19,234 nucleotides of DNA from Pseudomonadota bacterium (lineage in GTDB: Bacteria; Pseudomonadota; Gammaproteobacteria; Pseudomonadales; Pseudomonadaceae). The stretch is taken from contig JAEYXX010000162.1 in assembly GCA_023431055.1 (NCBI GenBank), positions 1 through 19,234 of the forward strand, read 5' to 3'. Shown here piece by piece: positions 1 to 5,286 of this stretch (its first letter is position 1; each line of letters opens with the position of its first letter). The position numbers were made by a program, and so were the translations under genes. The notes under the pieces are model-generated. The model saw nothing but the letters and a program-made list of their open reading frames with translations, was not told the DNA's origin and did no database searches.

Positions 1-58
1 ATCGATTGAACGCTTGGCCCCCGCTGCGCGAACTACAGAATGGCCAGGGCGGTAGCGC

Positions 59-160
59 CCAGAACAGGCCGGATATACGAATGCAACCGCGCTGACGACA
101 GGTGCAAAAGCAAAGCTTTACTCACTACTTGTGGGGAGAGTCCATATACCACTGTTAGCC
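59..160 (-). other. Candidate attC of cassette 3, poorly conserved
   Basis: On the - strand the site opens with GGCTAAC (160 to 154), overlapping the stop codon of the 163-aa gene. The opening half-site AACAG can pair with CTGTT near 63-67, followed by a partial GG-TATA / TATA-CC pairing that leaves several unpaired bases. The left core would then be GTTCTGG (65 to 59). Compared with the two clear attC sites in the array, the stem is weak and the 3' core departs from consensus. It could be a degenerate attC, or the real left core may lie elsewhere. Bases 1-58 hold no start codon of a further cassette gene that I can support; they contain a small hairpin GGGCG-GTAG-CGCCC at 47-60. Confidence 0.33.
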
Positions 161-668
161 AATAACGGCGAGGCTTCCCCAGCCAATTTTGAATAAATAC
201 GAAAGTGCCTTTCCTGCTATCTCGCCAACTTGTTCTTTGGCTGAGGCGTTAAGAGCTTCGGAGAGTTCGTCAGCGATAGATTTTCCGCTTGATTCAGGGC
301 TGATAGAATTAGGTACTATTTTTAGTATTTCAAGCCCTTTGGGACTTAGTGTAACTGTTGCGTAGCGCCCGCCATGTGAAAGACCCACAGAACCTATTAG
401 GTAGCCGGTTTCATACAGCCATTGCAAGGTTTCGTGTAGAAATTCAAGTTCTTCAGTTAAGTTTTTTAATTCACCGTCTTTTATGTAAATACCGGTCCAG
501 TTTCCTGCTTCATCAATTGTTTCTGGGCACTGACTAGCGCCGATAATTTCAAGGTATTCAATGCGGACTCGGCAAGGAAAAGAGCGATAAAGACTTGCAA
601 AGATAACGCCCACCAAGTAATTGAACTTTTCGATGTTATTTTGCATGCGGCTTTCCTGCAGTGGCTAA
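65..668 (-). mobile_element. Probable integron cassette 3 (163-aa unknown gene)
   Basis: The right boundary is the core of the preceding attC (GTTAGCC on the - strand, cut after the G at 669). The single gene at 155-646 starts 22 bases inside the cassette. Its stop codon is embedded in GGCTAAC at 154-160, which is complementary to the leading TTAGCC, as expected for a true cassette. The left boundary at 65 rests on a poorly conserved attC-like site and is uncertain. Confidence 0.55.
155..646 (-). CDS. Cassette-encoded 163-aa protein of unknown function, winged-helix-like
   Basis: I do not recognise the family with certainty. The start ATG at 646 has a good ribosome binding site (AGGA, eight bases upstream). 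The stop codon TAA lies inside the GGCTAAC that opens the downstream attC-like site, a common arrangement in cassettes. Residues about 65-112 look like a winged helix: a helical stretch ending WLYETGYLIG, a short glycine-rich turn, then a strand-like ATVTLSPKG followed by LEILKIVP. The last 15-20 residues (about 145-163) are hydrophobic and glycine-containing (LSYLFKIGWGSLAVIG) and could contact a membrane or pack as a helix. Residues 118-142 are polar and helical. A DNA-binding regulator and a small effector or defence protein are both possible. No catalytic motif is visible. Confidence 0.8.
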   Translation of the reverse strand: MQNNIEKFNYLVGVIFASLYRSFPCRVRIEYLEIIGASQCPETIDEAGNWTGIYIKDGELKNLTEELEFLHETLQWLYETGYLIGSVGLSHGGRYATVTLSPKGLEILKIVPNSISPESSGKSIADELSEALNASAKEQVGEIAGKALSYLFKIGWGSLAVIG

Positions 669-738
669 CGTTTGGTTAAGGGGCGGGCTTTAGCCCGTCC
701 CAGTGAGTGCAGCGAGCGATTTGAACCAGTTGTTATGC
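663..738 (-). other. attC recombination site of the two-gene cassette
   Basis: On the - strand this 76-base site starts with GCATAAC immediately after the stop codon of the upstream gene and ends with GTTAGCC. The arms AACTGGTTCAA and TTAACCAAACGTT pair with one base missing (an unpaired G), the typical extrahelical base that gives attC its strand polarity. The interior carries a second strong hairpin (GGGCGGGC / GCCCGTCCC on the + strand, 679-702). The final TTAGCC belongs to the next cassette. Confidence 0.85.
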
Positions 739-1182
739 CTACAGCTCACGAAGAGCTTGAGCCGGCTCAATTTCTTTGCCGCTAGCATCTGTAAGTGGGA
801 ATACCTTTTTACATGGTATACGGCGATAGCCGACACCACCTATTTGATAAGCTCCGTATGCAGCAAGCGGTGCTTTGCAAGACGGACAGTGCGGATTCTT
901 TTTAATATCCCAGTAGATGCCATATTTGAGACGGAAGGAATCTTTTTTTGAGGTAGACCAAACCACAAGAAGTAAGATGATGTTGAGGGTAAAGGATGCG
1001 ACGAGAAGTGCTAGCAGAACTTTTTTTGAACTAACCGACTCTATCGCAGGTATTATCTCCGGAGAAACCTGATATGCAGCCCACAGTAGCAGTGCCGTAA
1101 ATGAGGCAATCACCAATTCGGCAACTCGATTTACTAAAGATTCCTTGACCTTATCGAAAAATAACATATGTAAATCTAACAT
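739..1182 (-). CDS. Two-helix membrane protein with Cys-containing tail, second gene of cassette 2
   Basis: This 147-aa protein has two predicted membrane helices, about residues 20-40 and 54-75, followed by a polar C-terminal tail. The tail carries a CPSC pair at 99-102 and a third cysteine at 124 (IPCKK), which together look like a reduced zinc ribbon or redox-active knuckle. A YGAYQIGGVGYR stretch lies between them. An in-frame stop sits directly before ATG 1182, so this ATG or the Met at residue 6 is the start. An AAAGGA lies about 13 bases upstream, a little far for an efficient ribosome binding site, so coupling to the gene before it is likely. I recall similar helix-plus-CPxC-tail proteins as uncharacterised, but cannot name the family. 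The stop codon abuts attC. A membrane partner or immunity-like role for the exported product of the first gene is a guess from gene order only. Confidence 0.8.
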   Translation of the reverse strand: MLDLHMLFFDKVKESLVNRVAELVIASFTALLLWAAYQVSPEIIPAIESVSSKKVLLALLVASFTLNIILLLVVWSTSKKDSFRLKYGIYWDIKKNPHCPSCKAPLAAYGAYQIGGVGYRRIPCKKVFPLTDASGKEIEPAQALREL

Positions 1183-1203
1183 TTAAATGACGAATTCCTT
1201 TAA

Positions 1204-1962
1204 TTACTGTTTCCCGTACTTAAATATCTCACCGCCTTTGTTCAAGAAACATACCATAAAGGCGTTCCCGTATGACTGCGTTGCAATTTGAGCGCTCATA
1301 TGCTGAGGGAATTGCTGTAAAGAATGGGCATATCGGAGAGCATTGTTCAGGTACAGTTGATTTGAATCCACGAGAGTCTGGCGAACGATGTTCTCAGGGA
1401 CACCTTCTTGGGTCATCTTAACAACGCCCATTACGACCGTAGCAAGCTCCTTGCACTGGTTGTGTTCTTCTTGCGTTATCGACTGCGGGTCAGTGCCGAA
1501 TCCTTGGGGATTTTGTAGCCAGTCCTCTATTGTGTAGCGGGGATTAACAGGCTTACTAGCCGTTTCTTGAGCAGATATTTTTTCACCACTTTCATTGATA
1601 ATTTTACATGCGTCTGAAATTGATGCAGCTATAACCGCATTTGTTGACATGATTGGTGAGTCTTTAAGACCCCATACGCCCCTAGCAACATTTGTCATAT
1701 TCTTCGGTTCAAATATTTTAACCTTGCAATAGTTTAAATTTTCAATAAGTTCAGTTGTTGATAGAAAATCAAGCTCTTCCTTTACTTTGGCAACAAAAGA
1801 TTCTGGCTTTCCATCACAAGAGAATGGCAATTCACCAAATACAAGATCGGGAGCATTAGCTTTTACATAGCAAATTGCATTTTTCTGACTGTTCTCGTCT
1901 ACAACTGCGAATGCACTCGAAGTTGAAAAAATTGCTAATGCAAGAATTAATTCTTTTTTCAT
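1204..1962 (-). CDS. Exported six-cysteine protein of unknown function, first gene of cassette 2
   Basis: The 252-aa product begins with a clear Sec signal peptide: MKKE, a hydrophobic core and a SSAFA cleavage motif ending near residue 19. The mature part contains exactly six cysteines (residues 31, 49, 79, 119, 170, 238) and no lipobox, so a soluble periplasmic protein with up to three disulfides is likely. Residues about 165-240 are helical with a conserved-looking C-K-E-L start. I do not recognise the family and see no enzyme motif. ATG 1962 has AGGG eight bases upstream. A 13-codon open frame ends by ATGA overlap with this start. The following membrane-protein gene starts 21 bases after the stop, so the two are likely co-translated and may work together at the cell envelope. 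The gene is AT-rich relative to the chromosome, typical of cassette DNA. Confidence 0.82.
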   Translation of the reverse strand: MKKELILALAIFSTSSAFAVVDENSQKNAICYVKANAPDLVFGELPFSCDGKPESFVAKVKEELDFLSTTELIENLNYCKVKIFEPKNMTNVARGVWGLKDSPIMSTNAVIAASISDACKIINESGEKISAQETASKPVNPRYTIEDWLQNPQGFGTDPQSITQEEHNQCKELATVVMGVVKMTQEGVPENIVRQTLVDSNQLYLNNALRYAHSLQQFPQHMSAQIATQSYGNAFMVCFLNKGGEIFKYGKQ

Positions 1963-2000
1963 TTTGTTACCCTAGTGAATCCGTATTTGCCATGACGCAT
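1959..2000 (-). CDS. Possible 13-codon leader peptide coupled to the exported-protein gene
   Basis: On the - strand an ATG at 2000 opens a 13-residue frame (MRHGKYGFTRVTK). Its TGA overlaps the ATG of the next gene as ATGA, the usual geometry for translational coupling. A small perfect hairpin ATCAAT-AAA-ATTGAT lies just upstream (2001-2015). There is no convincing ribosome binding site before the leader, so it may be chance. Short leader frames that assist cassette translation are known from the attI region of class 1 integrons. Confidence 0.25.
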   Translation of the reverse strand: MRHGKYGFTRVTK

Positions 2001-2020
2001 ATCAATTTTATTGATTTGCT

Positions 2021-2076
2021 GCATAACGCTTGAATTAAGCCGTGCCGCGAAGCGGCATCGGCTTGAATTGTTAGGC
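2021..2076 (-). other. attC recombination site of cassette 1
   Basis: On the - strand this 56-base site starts GCCTAAC, with the stop codon TAA of the 86-aa gene embedded in it, and ends GTTATGC. The arms AATTCAAGCCG and CGGCTTAATT pair with a single G left out, the expected extrahelical base. The central stem is TGCCGC-TTC-GCGGCA. The size and shape are typical of short Pseudomonas attC sites. The last six bases are the head of cassette 2. Confidence 0.9.
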
Positions 2077-2358
2077 ATCTATAGCGTCTAGCGCGCGCTG
2101 GGCATTTTCTGCATCTTCTACTTTCGGCACGTACAGCGACCATATGGCTACTTCGTCTTCGTTAGGCTGAGAAGAATCGCTGTATTTCTGTATGTGATAA
2201 ACCGAAGGAGACCAACTACCTACACAGCCGCATTCTTGAAGGACTGCCTCCAACGCCTTTCGTTGCGAATCATCAACGAGCAATAATTGTCCGATGAACT
2301 TCAATGGCTCTCCGGATATCTGACTAATCATGGAATTCTCCTAACTTTTCCAGCCTAA
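2027..2358 (-). mobile_element. Integron cassette 1 (332 bp, attI-proximal)
   Basis: The cassette runs from the cut point in the attI core (GTTAGGC, 2359 to 2353) to the cut point in the attC core at 2027. It begins TTAGGC and its attC begins GCCTAAC, an exact complement. It holds one 86-aa gene and little else. As the cassette next to attI it is the most recently inserted and the best placed to be expressed from an integron promoter. Confidence 0.88.
2071..2331 (-). CDS. Cassette-encoded 86-aa protein of unknown function
   Basis: The start ATG at 2331 is preceded by AGGAG with a six-base spacer, a strong ribosome binding site within the cassette head. The product is small, acidic and soluble, with no signal peptide or membrane helix. 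It has a CGC motif (residues 34-36) followed by a strand-like centre with alternating aromatic residues (GSWSPSVYHIQKY) and a helical C-terminus (AENAQRALDAIDA). I do not recognise the family. The stop codon is part of the attC core, so there is no spare sequence at the 3' end. As the first cassette it is probably expressed if the integron has an active Pc promoter. Confidence 0.8.
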   Translation of the reverse strand: MISQISGEPLKFIGQLLLVDDSQRKALEAVLQECGCVGSWSPSVYHIQKYSDSSQPNEDEVAIWSLYVPKVEDAENAQRALDAIDA

Positions 2359-2420
2359 CTATTAATTAGACGACATTCATGTCGCGTTTCCACGCGACAG
2401 CTGTCGCATAATCTTCCTTG
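2353..2420 (-). other. attI insertion site region
   Basis: The core GTTAGGC on the - strand (2359 to 2353) marks the junction between the integrase side and cassette 1. It lies 133 bases upstream of the integrase start, the usual distance and orientation for attI. The outer limit of the site toward intI is not defined by sequence alone. An AT-rich stretch (TCTAATTAATA, 2358-2368) sits directly before the core. A cassette promoter is expected between here and intI, but I could not identify -35/-10 boxes with confidence. Confidence 0.7.
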
Positions 2421-2493
2421 TCGTCTTGCAAGTCCTTGTCTAGCTTGAAGGTTGTCGCGGCAAACGCGACAGCACCCAGGGAGAAACGCGACA
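2380..2493. repeat. Cluster of TGTCGCG / CGCGACA motifs in the attI-intI leader
   Basis: Copies lie at 2380-2386 (TGTCGCG), 2393-2399 (CGCGACA), 2402-2408 (TGTCGCA), 2453-2459 (TGTCGCG), 2465-2471 (CGCGACA) and 2487-2493 (CGCGACA, ending on the A of the intI start codon). They form two inverted repeats with loops of 6 and 5 bases, and a 14-base perfect palindrome at 2394-2407. The placement fits integrase accessory sites of attI, an operator over the intI and cassette promoters, or mRNA hairpins in the intI leader. Which of these applies cannot be decided from sequence. Confidence 0.7.
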
Positions 2494-3458
2494 TGGATGA
2501 CGGCAAGCCCAAGCTGCTGGATCAACTGCGCCAGCAGATTCGAGTCAGAAACTATTCCATCCGTACCGAAGCTGTCTATGCCGAATGGGTAAAGCGCTAC
2601 ATCCGCTTTCACCACTACCGGCATCCGGCGGAGATGGGCGCGGTGGAGATCGAGGCTTTTCTGACCCATCTCGCGGTTAAGCGCGACGTGTCTGCCTCGA
2701 CACAGAACCAGGCTCTGGCCGCTCTGCTATTTCTCTACAAGGAAGTGCTCAAGCTGGATTTACCCTGGTTGCAGGGTGTCGTACGGGCGAAGAAACCCAA
2801 GCATCTGCCGGTGGTGCTTACCCGTATTGAGGTCGATGCCCTGTTGGCTCAATTGCAGGGCGATAGCTGGATAGTTGCGAATCTGCTCTATGGTGCTGGA
2901 TTGCGATTGCTTGAGGCGCTGCGGCTAAGAGTCAAGGATGTCGATTTTACCCGGCGAGAAATCATCGTGCGTGATGGTAAGGGCCAAAAAGATCGGGTAA
3001 CCATGTTGCCAATGCGTGTCGTCGAGTCGTTACGGCAGCATTTGAACAAGGTGCAGCACGTGCATCAGGGCGATCTGGCCGAAGGCTTTGGCGAGGCTAA
3101 TTTGCCGTTCGCGCTGGCGCGCAAGTATCCGAATGCGGCGAAGGAGTGGGGATGGCAGTTCGTCTTCCCCTCGGGCAATCGCTCTCAGGATCCACGCGGA
3201 CACGGCATTTATCGCCATCACCTGCATGAGAAGACCATCCAGAGGGCGGTGCGTGAGGCGTCGCGGCGTGCTGGCTTGATCAAGCATGCGACGCCACATT
3301 CGTTACGTCATTCCTTTGCCACGCATCTTCTGGAAGCAGGCCAGGACATTCGCACTGTGCAAGAGTTGCTCGGCCACTCAGATGTGAAGACAACCATGAT
3401 CTACACCCATGTGCTCAACCGAGGTGGCCTGGCGGTGTTGAGCCCTCTGGATCGCTGA
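2493..3458 (+). CDS. intI: Integron integrase (IntI-type tyrosine recombinase)
   Basis: The 321-aa product catalyses site-specific recombination between attI and attC. An N-terminal SAM-like core-binding domain spans about residues 7-90 ([19 protein letters not shown]) and is followed by the catalytic domain. The tyrosine recombinase residues are all present: R138 (GAGLRLLE), K163 in the GKGQKDR segment, H269 and R272 ([10 protein letters not shown]), H295 (LGHSD) and nucleophile Y304 (YTHV). The insertion at about 205-240 ([20 protein letters not shown]) is the extra segment specific to integron integrases. Spacing of the catalytic residues matches IntI1 with a constant offset of eight. ATG 2493 is preferred over a longer upstream frame because GGGAG lies nearby and the IntI family length is about 320-340. 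The gene is complete and probably active. It is of the Pseudomonas chromosomal type, not class 1, as far as I can judge by eye. Confidence 0.95.
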   Translation: MDDGKPKLLDQLRQQIRVRNYSIRTEAVYAEWVKRYIRFHHYRHPAEMGAVEIEAFLTHLAVKRDVSASTQNQALAALLFLYKEVLKLDLPWLQGVVRAKKPKHLPVVLTRIEVDALLAQLQGDSWIVANLLYGAGLRLLEALRLRVKDVDFTRREIIVRDGKGQKDRVTMLPMRVVESLRQHLNKVQHVHQGDLAEGFGEANLPFALARKYPNAAKEWGWQFVFPSGNRSQDPRGHGIYRHHLHEKTIQRAVREASRRAGLIKHATPHSLRHSFATHLLEAGQDIRTVQELLGHSDVKTTMIYTHVLNRGGLAVLSPLDR

Positions 3459-3494
3459 GCACATATTCCATTTACCACTTGTTTCGGACTGCTG

Positions 3495-3512
3495 ACTGAA
3501 CTTTTCAGTTTT
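3495..3512 (+). terminator. Weak hairpin after intI
   Basis: ACTGAA-CTT-TTCAGT forms a six-pair stem followed by TTT, 37 bases after the integrase stop codon. The stem is short and AT-containing, so termination is only possible. The rest of 3459-3625 shows no gene. Confidence 0.25.
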
Positions 3513-3625
3513 GCTACGGTCTTGCCCTCGTCCGGGCGTGTGCTATTCCGCGTCCGGCGTTCTTGCGGCCTGCGCTCTCGCGATGGTTTCGCTGAGCGCA
3601 GTGCCCTTCGCGACGGTGAGAGGCC

Positions 3626-4546
3626 ATGATCGATATAAGAAACCTGACCAAGCGTTTTGCGCAGTACACGGCAGTCGATGACTTGTCGTTCCAGGTCCAG
3701 CCAGGGGAAGTGCTGGGCTTTCTCGGTCCCAACGGGGCCGGCAAATCCACCACCATGAAGATGCTCACCGGCTTTCTCGCGCCGACCTCCGGTACGGCGA
3801 GCATCCTCGGTTGCGATATCCAGACCCAGACTCTCAAGGCCCAGCGGCAGATCGGTTATCTGCCCGAAGGTGCGCCGTGCTACGGCGACATGACGGTGCG
3901 TGGTTTTCTTGAATTTATCGCCGAGGTACGTGGCTTTCGCGGTGCCGAGAAGAAGCTGCGCGTGCAGCGCGCGGTGCAGCAGGTGGAGCTGGACAAGGTG
4001 CTGGAGCAGAGCATCGAGACGCTCTCCAAGGGCTTCAAGCGCCGCGTCGGCCTGGCCCAGGCGATCCTGCATGACCCGCGCGTGCTGATCCTCGATGAGC
4101 CCACCGATGGCCTCGACCCGAACCAGAAGCACCAGGTGCGCCAGCTTATCCAGGGTCTGGCGCAGGACAAGATCGTGATCATTTCCACCCATATTCTCGA
4201 AGAGGTGACGGCGCTGTGTACGCGCGCCGTGATCATCGCCCAGGGCCGGCTGCTGGCCGATGGCACACCGCTGGAGCTGGAAAGCCGCTCGCGCTATCAC
4301 CAGGCGGTGACGCTGGTGGCCGATGATGCGCTGGACCAGGCTGCCCTCGCGGCGCTGCCGGGTGTCGCCGGTGTCGAGGAGAACGCCCGCGAGCACAGCC
4401 TGAGCGTGCTGGCGCAGCCGGGCGAGGTGATCTTCCCGCAGGTCAATGCGCTGATTGCCGAACGCGGCTGGAAGGTCAAGGAACTCAATGTGGAACGCGG
4501 CCGGCTCGATGAAGTGTTCCGCACGCTGACCCGGGGAGAGCAGTGA
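3626..4546 (+). CDS. GldA-like ABC transporter ATP-binding protein
   Basis: This 306-aa cytoplasmic ATPase powers the system encoded by the next genes. Walker A (GPNGAGKS, residues 34-41), the signature segment LSKGFKRR (133-140), Walker B with catalytic Glu (VLILDEP, 153-159), the D-loop (GLDPN) and the switch His (STH, H189) are all in place. Residues beyond about 215 form the C-terminal extension seen in the GldA/NatA-type exporters. The start has GAGAGG just upstream. Its stop codon overlaps the start of the permease gene, so the two are translationally coupled. In gliding Bacteroidetes the related GldA works with GldF and GldG. In Pseudomonas the substrate is unknown to me, and no substrate is visible from context. 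Confidence 0.9.
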   Translation: MIDIRNLTKRFAQYTAVDDLSFQVQPGEVLGFLGPNGAGKSTTMKMLTGFLAPTSGTASILGCDIQTQTLKAQRQIGYLPEGAPCYGDMTVRGFLEFIAEVRGFRGAEKKLRVQRAVQQVELDKVLEQSIETLSKGFKRRVGLAQAILHDPRVLILDEPTDGLDPNQKHQVRQLIQGLAQDKIVIISTHILEEVTALCTRAVIIAQGRLLADGTPLELESRSRYHQAVTLVADDALDQAALAALPGVAGVEENAREHSLSVLAQPGEVIFPQVNALIAERGWKVKELNVERGRLDEVFRTLTRGEQ

Positions 4547-5277
4547 TGACCCAGTTGCCCGTGATCTTCAAGCGCGAGCTGGCGAGCTACTTCGCCACGC
4601 CGCTGGCCTATGTGTTCATCGTCATCTTCCTGGTGCTGTCCGGGGTGTTCACCTTCTACCTGGGCGGCTTCTTCGAGGGGGGGCAGGCCAATCTTTCCGC
4701 CTTCTTCAATTTCCACCCCTGGCTCTATCTGTTCCTGGTGCCGGCGATCGCCATGCGCCTGTGGGCGGAGGAGCGCAAGTCCGGCTCCATCGAGCTGCTG
4801 ATGACCCTGCCGATCACCCGCTTCGAGGCGGTCACCGGCAAGTTCCTGGCGGCCTGGGTGTTTGCCGGCATCGCCCTGCTGCTGACTTTCCCGATGATCA
4901 TCACGGTCAACTACCTGGGCGAGCCGGATAACGGCGCCATCGTCACCGGCTATATCGGCAGTTGGCTGCTGGCCGGTGCCTATCTGGCCATCGGCTCGTG
5001 CATGTCGGCGCTGAGCAAGAATCAGGTGATCGCCTTCATCCTCGCGGTCAGCGCCTGCTTTTTGTTTATCGTCAGCGGCTTTCCGATGGTGCTCGACGCC
5101 TTCGCCTGGGCGCCGCAGTGGCTGGTGGACGCCATCGCTTCGCTGAGCTTCCTGGTGCGCTTCGATGCCATCAGCAAGGGCGTGATCGATCTGCGCGACC
5201 TGCTGTATTTCCTCTCGCTGATCGCTGCCTGGCTGACCGCCACCGCCGTGGTCATCGATCTGAAGAAAGCCGACTGA
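4546..5277 (+). CDS. GldF-like ABC transporter permease
   Basis: This 243-aa inner-membrane protein has about six hydrophobic helices, the first near residues 15-38 (LAYVFIVIFLVLSGVFTF) and the last near 215-235. The cytoplasmic loop MRLWAEERKSGSIELLMTLP (about 68-87) is the hallmark coupling segment of ABC-2-type permeases. I place the start at ATG 4546, which overlaps the previous stop as TGATG and has GGGGAG upstream. A GTG one codon earlier is the alternative. It pairs with the ATPase before it and the GldG-like protein after it. Confidence 0.88.
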   Translation: MTQLPVIFKRELASYFATPLAYVFIVIFLVLSGVFTFYLGGFFEGGQANLSAFFNFHPWLYLFLVPAIAMRLWAEERKSGSIELLMTLPITRFEAVTGKFLAAWVFAGIALLLTFPMIITVNYLGEPDNGAIVTGYIGSWLLAGAYLAIGSCMSALSKNQVIAFILAVSACFLFIVSGFPMVLDAFAWAPQWLVDAIASLSFLVRFDAISKGVIDLRDLLYFLSLIAAWLTATAVVIDLKKAD

Positions 5278-5286
5278 GGAGCGCCC

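Larger units (their letters stand above)
669..2026 (-). mobile_element. Integron cassette 2, a two-gene cassette (1,358 bp)
   Basis: The boundaries are the cut points in two attC cores: GTTATGC (right, 2027 to 2021) and GTTAGCC (left, 669 to 663). The cassette begins TTATGC and its own attC begins GCATAAC, an exact complement. Between them lie two genes in the same direction, 1204-1962 and 739-1182, separated by only 21 bases with no attC between them. They therefore move as one unit. Two-gene cassettes are a minority among integron cassettes. Confidence 0.85.
1..3458. mobile_element. Chromosomal integron: integrase plus cassette array (left end outside window)
   Basis: The platform consists of an intact integron-type tyrosine recombinase gene on the + strand, an attI core just upstream of it, and an array of cassettes read leftward on the - strand. 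All cassette genes share one direction, each is followed by an attC or attC-like site, and the array is visibly richer in A+T than the surrounding chromosome. The first six bases of each cassette (TTAGGC, TTATGC, TTAGCC) are the exact complement of the start of that cassette's own attC (GCCTAAC, GCATAAC, GGCTAAC), which is what IntI-mediated insertion predicts. No transposon, qacE/sul1-type segment or resistance gene is visible, so this is probably a sedentary chromosomal integron and not a class 1 mobile one. The left end of the array is not reached. Confidence 0.88.

Noticed and set aside
703..951. 82-codon + strand frame in the two-gene cassette
   Set aside because: It runs against the cassette direction, overlaps attC and the membrane-protein gene, and has no ribosome binding site.
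2341..2347. Second GTTAGG-like core (GTTAGGA on the - strand) inside the head of cassette 1
   Set aside because: It ends in A and not a pyrimidine and has no paired arm. It is simply the ribosome binding site of the 86-aa gene.
2401..2492. LexA/SOS box over the intI promoter
   Set aside because: Class 1 and Vibrio integrases are SOS-controlled, so I looked for CTG-N10-CAG, but no copy is present in the leader.
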